From Limanda limanda (lineage: Eukaryota; Chordata; Actinopteri; Pleuronectiformes; Pleuronectidae): 64,000 nucleotides of DNA. The position numbers and the translations under genes are program-made. Of the stretch, positions 1 through 15,956 are shown in pieces (position 1 is the stretch's first letter; the number at the start of each line of letters is the position of its first letter). Location of the stretch: positions 9,019,491-9,083,490 of the forward strand of contig NC_083646.1 in the NCBI RefSeq assembly GCF_963576545.1, in the 5' to 3' direction. The notes under the pieces are model-generated. The model was given only the letters and a program-made list of their open reading frames with translations, searched no databases and had not been told where the DNA came from.

Positions 1-544
1 GCAGTGTTTACATATATATATTTTTTTTACAAAGAATAGTAACAGCCACATGGTATTGTAGCTGCTGTCCCTCTGAAGGACTTTATTATAGGGTTGTTTA
101 GATGTTTCAAGATTGTCACATTGTAGTGGATACTGTTATACATGCTGTGTGGGTCTCACTGGAAAACCAAAACCCAGTTCTGATATCTAGTCCTATATGG
201 TTTAGTTTTTACTCAATGTGCTAAGGTCTGTCACTGAGACTTGATACTTCATGGCTATAATGGAGTACAAGTGACTGTATTCCATCACTTGTGAAGATGT
301 GAATGGTTTCTTAGGTCCTACAATTTAAATGTGTGGACGCGAGATTAGAACAAATGTTTAATGATGATGTACAACTTATTCACTCTTGCCTAATCGTTTT
401 CTCACGAAATATTTAAAAGCACTAATTGTATTGATGATAGACTGAGACCACAAACCCACACGTCCAATCATTTGCATTTAATGTTGAGAGCGAAGCCCAA
501 GGTAAAGCACTGAGTGATTCTGACAATTTCCTCTTCTCTTTCAG
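1..544 (+). other. rps19 intron (3' portion) upstream of the first visible exon
   Basis: AT-rich intronic sequence ending in a pyrimidine stretch and CAG acceptor (cctcttctctttcag, 530-544). No coding exon is seen in it. It contains a weak C/D-box-like pair: ATGATGA at 361-367 and CTGA at 442-445 (see findings). Otherwise nothing is recognised. Confidence 0.8.
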
Positions 545-728
545 CATCCACAGTCCGCCATCTGTACCTGCGTGGAGGGGCTGGTGTTGGCTCCATGACC
601 AAGATCTATGGAGGTCGCAAGAGGAACGGTGTGTGTCCTGCCCATTACAGTGTAGGATCCAAGAACGTGGCTCGCAAGGTGCTGCAGGCCCTGGAGCTGC
701 TCAAGATGGTCGAGAAGGATCCCAACGG
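545..728 (+). CDS. rps19: rps19 exon (core of the S19 fold)
   Basis: Acceptor ...tctttcag|ca at 543-544 and donor gg|gtacgc at 729. Translation runs in the frame of codon 547 and reads [14 protein letters not shown]... to ...EKDPNG. It includes the [20 protein letters not shown] segment and the [14 protein letters not shown] helix. Residue differences from human (VCPAHYS versus VMPSHFS, ELLKM versus EGLKM) are conservative. The exon ends with two bases of a glycine codon, completed by the next exon. The donor GTACGC is weaker than the GTRAGT consensus. Confidence 0.96.
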
Positions 729-3162
729 GTACGCATATCCTGGGTCTTTACAGCTGGGACTCTTTGATTGAATTTAGGGCCTGTTTCATTGACAGTATGT
801 TCTCCAAAACTCAAGTTCACTTTGAAGAAGTTTGTGTATTTTTAACTGGAGATTTATGATATGTATCATAGTACATGCAGACAAAGCTGGCATGATGTTG
901 AAGTTGGCCTGTACATGAAAGATTTGTAGTTCACACTCTTTCATGCAACACTCAGCCATAGCTCTTTTCCCACCTGCATTTCATCTATGCAGAAGCGTGA
1001 GAAACACAATCAATGCCCGATAACTATGAAACTTCTAAAAACTCAAGGTTGTATTTTACTTTGCACAATAATAATGCAGTGAGTCTGTAACAAATGTTAT
1101 TGGTTAGTTTTATTCAGTACAAGTTGGCAGGAAAATTACATTTCCTTCTGAATTGGTTTATGGTTGGATGCTTTTTGGCCAACATGTATGGATGGAGAAT
1201 TGATCATCCTGTGACTAATACTGTGGTCAATGTGGTGTAAAGAGGAAGTTATTGAAGTATTAAGCTTTTTGTGAATGGATTTTTGACTCCGATGTGTTTT
1301 GTATTTTCCTGTTGTAATAGTTTCTGTTCTATTTTCTCAGTGGTCGCAGACTCACCTCCCAGGGAACCAGAGACCTGGACAGAATTGCCGGCCAGGTGAG
1401 AAATTAATCTGGCTTCCCTAATGTTAACACACAATTAAATCATAGTTTGATTAATTTGATTTTTTAAAACCAGAGCATACCTTTTCATGGTATCATAACT
1501 AATCAGATATTTTTGTTATACTCTTTATTGCACGTGTCTTGGGTGCCACTTCACTTTTTTGGGCATATTAAGCCTATAACAGAACTTCGGTAATAGAGGC
1601 TATTGTCTTTTACTTTTTAATGTTGGGGGGTTAAACCGAACATATGTTGAGTATTATTTTGTCACCATATCCAGTTTGTGTTTGTTTACTAAAGTGTATC
1701 TTATAATATGGTGTACTGCATACCCTGTGTATGGAAGAATCCAACAAACTATGGCTTTGACGGAAGACAATGAGAGGGTCAGATTTTATACCTCTGCGAC
1801 ATGTTTATTACAATACTGTCATTCACAATATTGTATTTAAAAGACAAATCACTGTATTGCTGCTACACATAATTACTAATGAGTGATACTGGTATTGTTG
1901 GCTATGTTTCCATATAATTAACAACTTGATACGTTGTGCTTGTCAATATCTAGTGTAACATTAGTCGGATTACGATCCCCTGTTAACTACCTTCACTGTG
2001 ACTCACCACCGTCCTTGGTATATAATGCAGGGGATATAGTGATATATCTGCCTGTCCTTAAACCGTAATTAAGTGTTAACTACAGAACCAGAAAATCTTT
2101 TTAAAAAATGTCATGAATCCTTACAATTATGTAAATCATGTAGTGATTAGTGTCTTTGATATTTTGGGTTTGCTGCAGGATGTGTCATCTCGTGATGAAC
2201 TTTAAAGTTTTTTAAACGCACTGCTTGTAGTCGGTTTATCTGTGACTCATGTAGTGAAGAAGCATTCACGGTGGTCTATATTAGAGATTTACCCTGGTCT
2301 GTGTAGTGTAGTGACAAGGTCCTTGATTAATATGCAAACATTTCAGTTGAAACATTTCATAAACACAACTGAGTTCTCTGTTGTGCTGTGATATCTGTCC
2401 TCCATAAACCACACTGCTGCTCGTGGACTGAATCCAACCAGATCTCCCTCCATCTCTGTGTTGCTAAGGAATAAAATAGTCAAAGGAGAGGGAGCATCCT
2501 GGTGCTTAGAATCTAATGAATGTCATGTAACCTCATGCTGGTCAGGCAAAGGTTGCTTTCAACAACTGAATGATACCTGACATACAGACGCTCCCGGTGT
2601 GGTGCCTTAAGCATATCTGATCACACAAATATCCATTTATGCTTTGATGTGACACCTTGTCTGTCACACGGCCCTGGTGTCACGGCAACACGCAGTGATT
2701 TTTAAGGCACGTGTCCTTGGGCAAACCATTTTCTCTGCCAAGAAAGTGAGTTGCGTATCCTTTATGGCAGACTAGTAGAATTATTAGTTTGCGCTACGCT
2801 AACAGAAAAGTCTCTGTCTAGCCATGTCAGAAATCAGAAGCGAGGCAGCAGCGTATGTGATAATCCAAGGGTAAAGGGGGGAAGCATGAGGAGGGAATTT
2901 CATGCTTGACAAGTTCTGCCGTATGGCAGCAGTTTTCTCCTTGTTTACCCAATGCTAATGAGCAGAATGCAGATGAGCAGACCTGGGCCCGGCCCGCCTG
3001 TCTGCTGCACACAACTGGCAGGATGCATGTTTCCCCCTTGTGTGTAGTTTCTGATGGCTTCTTCATCTTCTGAATTTGCTTAATGTTGTGTTTTTCTTCT
3101 TTTTTTCCCAGGTTTCAACTGCAAGCAAGACAGCCGCAAAAATTATTATTGCAGCTCAATAA
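545..3162 (+). CDS. rps19: Ribosomal protein S19 (eS19), 3' part, three coding exons (joined 545-728, 1341-1395, 3112-3162)
   Basis: Component of the small (40S) ribosomal subunit, needed for 18S rRNA maturation; loss of the human orthologue causes Diamond-Blackfan anaemia (established knowledge). The visible protein contains the family blocks [32 protein letters not shown] and DLDRIAGQ, nearly identical to mammalian RPS19. The splice pattern matches the last three coding exons of mammalian RPS19 as I remember it (breaks after ...EKDxxG and after ...RIAGQ). The first visible exon begins with the last two bases of a codon, so the N-terminal roughly 55-60 residues (of about 145-150) are encoded upstream of the window. 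No frameshift, premature stop or poly-A tail is seen and introns are present, so this is the functional gene rather than a processed pseudogene. The C-terminal tail differs from mammals (see the last exon). Confidence 0.96.
729..1340 (+). other. rps19 intron, 612 bp
   Basis: GT...AG intron ending in ctgttctattttctcag. AT-rich with no recognisable coding, transposon or RNA-gene content. Confidence 0.85.
1341..1395 (+). CDS. rps19: rps19 exon encoding [18 protein letters not shown]
   Basis: 55-bp exon with acceptor attttctcag|t and donor cag|gtgaga. The first base completes the Gly codon from the upstream exon. The remaining 54 bases encode [18 protein letters not shown], matching human [18 protein letters not shown] position by position. 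It ends in phase 0. Confidence 0.96.
1396..3111 (+). other. rps19 last intron, 1,716 bp
   Basis: Starts gtgaga and ends with a long T/C tract and cccag. I looked for a hosted C/D snoRNA because ribosomal protein introns often carry them. GTGATGA at 2192-2198 resembles a C box, but no CTGA D box follows within about 100 bp. The stretch cacgtgtccttgggcaaac (2708-2726) resembles the internal part of a tRNA-derived fish SINE and could be a relic. Nothing else is recognised. Confidence 0.8.
3112..3162 (+). CDS. rps19: rps19 terminal coding exon and stop
   Basis: Acceptor ttttttcccag|gtt. It encodes [16 protein letters not shown] followed by TAA at 3160-3162. Human RPS19 ends VAAANKKH at this place, so this tail is about eight residues longer and ends in a hydrophobic run (KIIIAAQ). 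The C-terminus of eS19 is known to be variable, and the reading frame follows directly from a clean splice junction, so I take the tail as real. Confidence 0.93.
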   Translation, partial: VSTASKTAAKIIIAAQ

Positions 3163-3163
3163 A
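3158..3163 (+). terminator. rps19 poly(A) signal AATAAA overlapping the stop codon
   Basis: AATAAA occupies 3158-3163, and its internal TAA (3160-3162) is the rps19 stop codon. A GT-rich stretch follows (tggaatgctgtgtttctgtc, about 3179-3198), as expected for a downstream element. Cleavage would fall roughly at 3175-3190, giving a 3'UTR of about 15-30 nt. No second AATAAA is seen until ttaaataaaatc near 3375. Confidence 0.8.
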
Positions 3164-3189
3164 TCTTTTTTGGAAAAGTGGAATGCTGT

Positions 3190-5611
3190 GTTTCTGTCTG
3201 TTTTTATTTAGCTGTGAATGATCAAAGATCAATCTGAGAACATTGTCTCCTCAGAACTCTGACACTTCCCTCATTCTTTTAGTGTCATGCGGCTCTTGAT
3301 CAGATTCTGCAGACAGTTCGTTGAAGATAAATTGAAAAGATGGGATAAATTTACCCGATGCACAATGTCTCTGTTAAATAAAATCTGCACCATTAAATCA
3401 TCCCACGCTGATCTGTGTCCTTCGGTATGAATGTCATCTGGGCTTAAAGGGCAGCGAATGACCATGAAGGTTTTAGATCCTCATCCTGTAATGAGCGAGC
3501 GCTCTCATCGGGGGGGCAGCTTCAACACTCGGCGTGAACAGGCTTCGTCAGGTCGGTTTCATCAGAGTCCAGAAGCTCCCGACTGTCTGCTCCATTATGT
3601 GCTTCCATATTACTCTGGTTTCTTGCCAATGTGCTCATGTATCTGATTGATTCTTGATACCATGACAACAGTCAAATTAACAGAACCTGATGATTAAACT
3701 TCAAACAGGAAATGCTTTGAGTACATTTTGGTGAGGAATGTCATTATTAAGCAGATTGGTTTATGGCCACAGTGCCATCTAGAGATCCAACCGGCCAAAA
3801 ACACTCGGGTTGATGTGTTGATTTGAAATGAACGTACTCTCTGCTTAACTCATCACTGCCACGTTAACAAGGCTGTGTGCGAAAATGGCCCCAGAACTGT
3901 ATTTGGTCATCGAATGTGTGTGGATGTGGTTGATTCAGAACAGGCCTCGGTACCTCAAGCTGAGATGGACTCAGCTAAAGTGCTGGGTGTGACTGGGCTG
4001 GAATCTAAGAAATGGTATGAATTGAGTCTTTGTGGTGTTCGGTTTGAGTCAGTGGACAAAACATTAAATCCCCCTGTAGAGGTGCGGTTAGACTTTGTAA
4101 AGCTCGAGGTTCAATCAATGACGTCTTGACTTTTTAATTTGGCCGTGCTCCTGAAATCCTGCAGAGGGTGCCAAAGCCTCTAGAATATATATCATGGCTA
4201 TATGTGCACTTCGGGGGCTGATGGTCTCCGAGGTGCCGTCACAGATATTTAAAGTAGTAATTTATAGACTGTCACCAGCCTGAAGAATAGTATAAAAGCC
4301 ATGTGTTGTAAATATACGCTTTCTTTCATAATGGGCAATTTCCATGTGTAATTTAAGAAGAAGCGTTTGGTTAATTTTATCTGTATTATATAAAATGGAT
4401 AAACTTCACTTTATTCATTATGCACAACTCTCCCTAAAATGTGTTTGTTGAAAAGGCTTCAGGATCTTTTCCACAGAAAAGTAATGCGCCGGTCCAACTG
4501 GCTGTAAAATATCCAATCTATTTTAATTGTCATCTTTACTTTGGGCCAGTGGAGCTTCATGTGTCGGCTTTTTATTATTTTATTTTTGGCGTTTCTCAGC
4601 GAGCCTTGAGGCAAGAGAACTATAAAAACAACCAAATGAGAAAGGCGGCTTGTGTAGCAACAGTGTTCATGTATCTCATGTTCCCTCCGAGAGAATACAG
4701 ATTGCTTTTATATTGTTAACTCAATTCATGTCCAGATTTGCAGATCAACAACCAGAAGGCATTGTTTGCTGTCTGAGCTGAGCTGCTGTACAAAGCTCAG
4801 AGAGAGGGTGTGTGTGTCTGTGTGTGTGTGTGTGTTGGCGCCTACACTCTGTTGTGTGTGTTCGCCAGATATCGTGTGTCGTAGATCCCTGGACAGTGAA
4901 GCACGCTCTGTTAGTGTGTCACTCGTATCTGTGTGTGCACAGTACACACTGCACATCTGCCTTTTTTATACTGTCAATCATCATTAACAATTATTCTGCA
5001 CGTCTCTCAGGAAATATTAATCTCTAGTCTCTTTATACACCCACTCGTTCTCTCTCACTCATCCCCTCCATCTCTGTCCTCCATCCACCCACTCCTTTTC
5101 TTTTTTTTTCTCATTTGGAGACAGCTGTTCCTGAACACCTGAACCCTCCCTCCCCCTGGCCCATCCCTCTCTCCCCCCTTCATGATCCCTCTTCTTTTTC
5201 TCACCCTGTAATTTGGGGGAGAGAGAAGGATAAACATGTCCTTGAGAGTTAGGCAGAAATGTGCGGAATCCACCAGAGGAGGTCGTGCCGTGGTTTCCTC
5301 ACTTATTGCGATTCGGCTGCATGTACGTGCATGCTCCCACATGTAGCCTGTCGTTTCCACAGCTATTTAAGCTCCAGTCAAATTCTGTGCAAAAATTAGG
5401 AGGTTTCACTGTAACAATTATTACTGTGGAAGAATTCCCACATAAATGCACATGGTTTGTCTTTGTGTGTGTGTGTGTGTAATATTTTTTTGCAGCTCGG
5501 TTTGATGACACAGAATTGATGCAGCCCTCTCACCTCCTGGGGGCTGGAGGCTGCAGATAACTATGTCTCCGCTGCACCAGTCTCTCCAAAATAGAACCAC
5601 TATCAGGTGGG

Positions 5612-5645
<34 letters not shown>

Positions 5646-6393
5646 TCAACCCCCAGCTTCATGTCCTGTGGCGTGTTTTCCTCCGAGGAGCCGACATGGG
5701 CCTGCCTCACTATGTTCCCCAGCACCCCCCACCTCTGGCATGTTTTGAGTCAGTGGAGGTTCCCATTGAACACCCAGCTTGCTCAGCCAACATAACAACA
5801 ATCTCCCAGTGTTGAACAACACAATGCTTTTTCTCATACATTCATGCATGTCCAGTGTGAGAGAATATCTCGAGTCCTGTCTATGTCTATTTATCGTGTA
5901 GTAGGAGCTGGTGTTAGTCTGTGTTGATGTTGTGAGGCTAAAGTCAGCCTTGTGTCTGTATGTGTGTTTTTAGAAATTAGACCAAGGCCAAAAGGGCGGT
6001 GTTGTTATAATCGTGGCCACAGTCGCTTCCCTGTGTGTAACACAAGTGTGCAGGGACACAACGCTCCACTGTTACAACACGTCTGGTTTAAAAAACAATC
6101 CGTCCCAGCGCGTGTGTAAAAGCTGATTAATGGATGGGTTTAGTGTTTTTTCTGTTTATAGAAGAAAGAAAAAGTTTGACCTGATTGACCTCCTGGAGAG
6201 TGTTAGTTTTTTTTTGTATATACATCTGCCTGGTGTGTGTGCGTGTGTGTGTGTGTGTGGTTGCTCGTCTGTGAGCCGTCAGCTCTTATCCTTCACTGTG
6301 TGTTTGGCCTCAGAGCAGGTGGTGTAAACATGTAACACGCCGCTCAGCCTGCCTGGCACCACAGGGCACTGCCCCACAGCAGGTGTATATATA

Positions 6394-6395
<2 letters not shown>
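3190..6395. other. Intergenic DNA downstream of rps19
   Basis: No exon, RNA gene or transposon that I can support. It contains short TG/AC microsatellites (4809-4834, 5465-5480, 5614-5643, 6240-6259) and pyrimidine-rich stretches (5040-5115). On the minus strand, 3773-3784 reads as a CTCF-like core (CTCTAGATGGCA). The open frames here are short and, where longer, made of simple repeat. Confidence 0.7.

Positions 6396-6481
<86 letters not shown>
6396..6481. repeat. (TG)n microsatellite, about 43 units
   Basis: Uninterrupted TG dinucleotides preceded by a short (TA) stretch (tgtatatatat). Alternating purine/pyrimidine DNA of this length can adopt Z-DNA. The open frames read across it are artefacts of the repeat. 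Confidence 0.98.
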
Positions 6482-6484
<3 letters not shown>

Positions 6485-6675
6485 GCCAAACACTAACCAT
6501 GTGTCACAGACTTCTGGGTCTCTGTGAAGTTTGTGTGTGCGTCTCCCTCCTCGCCAGTGTGAATCCCTTCCACCTGTCACAGAGGGTGGGGTGCAAAGGC
6601 AAGATGATGGGTCGCGTAACAGATGCTGTCTACAAAGCCAGCCCAACTGACTGAATTGCCCAGTGTGTCCTCTGC

Positions 6676-11445
<4,770 letters not shown>

Positions 11446-11505
<60 letters not shown>

Positions 11506-11513
11506 CTCTCTCT
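11446..11513. repeat. (CT)n microsatellite, about 34 units
   Basis: Nearly perfect CT dinucleotides with one G interruption at about 11503. Polypyrimidine/polypurine, so potentially triplex-forming. Confidence 0.97.
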
Positions 11514-13354
11514 ACTCAGCTGGTGGTCCGGCCAGGAGGCAGTGCAGGCGTTTGAGCAGCATAATCTGCTCTTTCCCTCCTTCCCATTTCCATTTCAATC
11601 CTCCCCCTCACAGCTGGACCCATGCAGAAGAGGAAACCTGTAAAAGAATAAGAGAATGAATGTGGAAATATAAAGTAGAATAAAGAAATATAGAAATGTA
11701 AAGATGAATAACCAAATATGAAAGAATAAATATATGAACATTTGTTTTTCCATTTGAATTCTGTATATATTTGTACATATTTTTAATTATCCATATATTT
11801 TCTAGATATAGACTATTGATAAAAAAAAATGCCTTAATCCTTTCACTATTTCTTTTGCTCTTTCTTAACAGGAAGTAACCAGGGCATGGACTGGCACAGA
11901 GTGAATGTGGCAGTAGTCTGAACTGGGGAGGGAACGAAAGGATTTGCTTCCTCTGTGTGTGCCGGCTATTATCTGGTCACATGCATTGAGACGTCAATTT
12001 CAAAGTTACTGAGGAAAACTGGTGTTCACAGGGGACTTCAGCAGGGCGTCCCAAGTTCAGCTCAGCCCCCACGTGACCGAGGGAACCCGTTGATGATCGG
12101 TTATTGCTTCTTAGAAAGAGTTAGTGCACGGTCACACATGCACAAACGCAGCAGTAGCAAATGTGTGGTTGACCCCACTTGGCTCTGTCATTGGCTGAAG
12201 GTTTCATAGTGAGCTAAGATTGAGACTGATGGTGCTAGAAAATGCTTCTTAGCATTCGTCTGCTTTTGTGCATGTGACAGTGACCAGTTTTTTCTACATA
12301 CCGTGATCTTCATTCTTCATCTTTAACACAAGATACTGTAGCAGATTACTCCTTTAACAAAGACTTGCCCTACTTGTAGCACATGCCTGAAAGTAAAATG
12401 GTGTGATTCCTAATAGTGACACAGAGACTTCCCCAGTTCACGATACACAGTTATTGTTCTTTAAGATAAGGACGTAAAGATGCATTGAATATAAATTGTC
12501 CACAGTTCCTTGTTTGTCTCCCTCTGCTTCTCGCCCACTTCCCTTTTGTCTTGCCACAGCAGAGGTGGTCCAGGCCATCGACCCCCATCAGACCCGAGCT
12601 CGCACAAGTCACCCTGAGCTCAGAGGAGTTTCACGGCCTCTTGGAGAAACAAATACAGCGACTGATTACTTCCTCCCACATTTTCTGCTGTTGAAGTACT
12701 AAATTAACCACAATGTGCCCACATGCAGTCAAGAGAGCTGACGTTGCAGATGCTGGTTTAGGTGAAAACCAAAATGCTTTTTTTCCTGATAAGCTCACAC
12801 TCGAAGTTAGAGCACCTCACACTATGCACATCAAAAATCCTCATTGTCATATTCTTTATCACAAATACAGCACATGATGACATTCATGTGACACTCGGTG
12901 CCGATAGCCCTCAGAAGACAACAAGCAGCTGTCAGGGATTTGCATTTATATTCAAAAAGCGTTTCCCAGTCTGAGGCTGAAACAAAGACGAGCTCACTCT
13001 CAGCCTTCTGTGCCGTTATTAATCCAAGTGTCAATCACTGTCCTCGGCAATGCCGGTTTCCCACTTCCTGCTGCTAACTACATTAACCTGGATGAGCCGG
13101 TGGTTGAATCCATTCAGTATAATTTAGCATAAACTAAAAAACAGACAAAATCTCAAGACGCTTAATATTGTGAACTCTGGAAGTTTGAACAGTGAAAGAA
13201 ATCTTGTATAAAACAGAAAGTCAACTGTGCTCTGGCCCCAGGACACACTCTGTTATTACCGAGGTTATATTATGCACAATTGAGTCCAAAAGTCTTGACA
13301 CCACTTTCCTATAAAATAATATTATTTACTTTTGAGCAAATGTGTGCACTTTAG
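11514..13354. other. Intergenic DNA, no gene recognised
   Basis: Includes an A-rich stretch at 11640-11830 with repeated aaata/gaataa words, possibly an old repeat tail. An exon-like segment follows cttgccacag near 12560, but it lacks a recognised product. Nothing further is supported. Confidence 0.6.
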
Positions 13355-13545
13355 CACGTCTGCCAGGGAGGTTATGTTCTGACCCTTGCCAGTGGGTTTG
13401 TTTGTTTGCTTGTCAGCAGGGAAACACAAAATATACTGAATGGATTTTTACTAAAGTTGTGGAAGGACGAGATATTGGCCGATATGGAGCCATTAAAGTT
13501 TGGCTGAAATCCATGAGGAGGATCCAGGAGTTTGTTTTTTCCCCA
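13355..13545. repeat. Dispersed-repeat fragment, fish type
   Basis: The order of words gaggttatgttctgaccc, gggtttgtttgtttgcttg, cagcagggaaacac, actgaatggatttttac, aaagttgtggaaggacgag, ggatccaggagttt matches, with divergence, a repeat I recognise from many fish genomes. Family name not determined. No terminal repeats or coding capacity are visible. Recognition is from memory; a repeat-library search would settle it. Confidence 0.6.
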
Positions 13546-15913
13546 CCTTCCTTCCTGTGCTCTAATGAATGAACAAGACTGGTTATTCCTCGGTGGTTGA
13601 ACAATTTCATGATGTCACGTGGACAATCATTTCTGCACAGTCATACCCAAAACTGAGTCACTTTGCCCACAACTGAGTCAATAAAGCAGGATCCAGTTTC
13701 ATAGGCTTCCTGCTCCTGTGCCATATGACACATTACAATCAGGGACAATATCTGTTCATCTCTTCCCGCGGCCAAGTGCTGCGTCACCCCCCCCTCGCTT
13801 CCTGACAGCGGTGACAAATGACCACGAGGTCAGCGGTGCGTTTGTGATTTAACAGCCCGGCCTGTGTTGATGACATCAGACCTCTGTTTAGCGATGCTAG
13901 CGGAGTCAAAGTGGACTTGTGATCTGTGAATATGGACGATTGTCTTTGGATTGGAGGAACACAGGAGGCTTTGAGCAGGCGTCTTCCAGGAGAATCCATT
14001 AGAAGGGGTCTAAGTGTAAACTTACCCTCCAACAAACACACAGAATGATGTTAGTGTTGTGGGAGCGGGCCCCTGATGCACTCCTCTTAAGTGCTGCACG
14101 GCCCTGCACTCCAGTTTCAGTCGAATCCCATTTATGGAGAAACCATCTGCTGCCATTTGATTACAATAACAGATATTGATTTGAACGGGCAAGCTGAAGC
14201 AGCAGAAGTAATTCACTCACGCGGGGGGTAATGAGGTGCGACCAAATATGCTGACCACTTAATTTGGCCATTTAATCTTTAATGCCACGGACATTGTACA
14301 CCACTTAAATCAGAAAGTGTTTCTGATCATTCTTTTTAGACAAATAATTAAAAAGTAATGTTCCATGTCTGTTTAGGTGAATCGGTTGAAGAAGTTCTCT
14401 GCTCGTGGCCGGCTCCTCTCGTTGCTGCCAGAGCAGTGAGGTGAGCGGCCATTTTTATCCATTTCATTCCCATTGGCAGCCCACCACAGAGCTGCAGTAA
14501 ATCTCATCCTGACGAGTGGTCTGCCCAGCTCAGCTCGCCAAGATGGACGAACTGCAGGACCGCTCACAGAGGAGCCACCGGCCTGCAAATGCTGACTGCA
14601 GCTTTTATTGAAAGACGCCTTCTCCTCCTTCTCTCTCCTCATCACCTTCCCTCAGGCTGTCTGAAACACATCACTCTCTCTTTCACTTGATCACTTTCTT
14701 TTAACCCTGGCTGTACTCGCCCTCTCTTCTGTCTTTCACTCCCTCTCCAACCGGCATCTCATTTCTTCTTCGTCCTCCTCGTTTTCTACTAATTGACTCT
14801 CCACACCTCTGTCGGCCACCTACTGCTCTCTCTCGTCCCTGTCTCTCTTCTTTTTATTTCTTTGCCCCTTCATCCCTTATGTTCCCTTCATCTTCTTCCC
14901 TCCCCCCCCCTCTCTCTCTTCCCAATGCCCTCCCGTGGAGTCACAGAAGCCTGTATTGATGGCAGCACTTGGCCGTGGCGCATGAGCGTGTGTCACGGTT
15001 ACTCAGCCCGCTCTGCACAGTCATTGTGGCTGTGATGCTGTAATGACCCCCCATCACGGGCAAGACGAGGAGAAAGCGAGGTGGTTTCAAAAGGGAGGCA
15101 GACGGGGACGGAGGGAGGGGAGCGGATGAGAGAAGAGATGGATATGGTGGATGAAACGGTTGGATGGAGAGATGAGTGAGGAAGAAGTAACTGGAATCTG
15201 ACAAAGCGAGCGAGGGGAGTTTGTTTGGGGGGGGGTCTGTTGGTCAGTAGATCAGTTGGATTGATTTTAGTGAGAGAGAATGAAACAATCTGGGACTGTG
15301 CATCCCAGGAGACACGCTGCCCCTGGCCCCTGTCGTGGGGGGGGCACATCAGTAGAGATGTAATGGTTCAGGCTTCATTGGACACACACAGATGGGTCCC
15401 TGACTTGGGTTACAGCAGACGCACACATGCACACACAGGTGGAACAACAGATCCAGCAGCAGAGTTACACAGGCGTGACGACAGATTTGGTTAAATCTCA
15501 AGACAGTCACATGAAGAGATGTTCATTTGATTGTGATCAAAACTCTCTGAAAGTGTATTTTCTGGGTTACAAAGCTGTGATCCTTCATGTACTTACAATT
15601 TACAGAATTCCAAATCATAAAAATCATGAATAACTGTACCTCTGTCTCTCTGCCTTTGATCTATTTAATATGACATCTCTTCTTCCACTGATTCAGAATT
15701 TCGGCATCAATATTTACAACTGATCCAACACGTTGTTGATGGAACAAAAAAATAAATCATTATGTTCCATTATCATCTTTGCATCTGCATCCACTTCGGT
15801 CACAGCACCTATTTTCCAATGTTGAACATCTCATTTAAATATAAACTCCACATTGTTTTCTTGGCCGGCTCATAATTCACATAATGTTCGACGGGTCACT
15901 GGTTACACAATCA

Positions 15914-15956
<43 letters not shown>

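Noticed and set aside
2192..2290. Second C/D snoRNA candidate (GTGATGA at 2192-2198) in the last rps19 intron
   Set aside because: No CTGA D box within about 100 bp downstream.
12550..12695. Exon-like segment after cttgccacag reading RPELAQVTLSSEEFHGLLE
   Set aside because: No known match, two overlapping frames are equally open, and no donor or partner exon fits.
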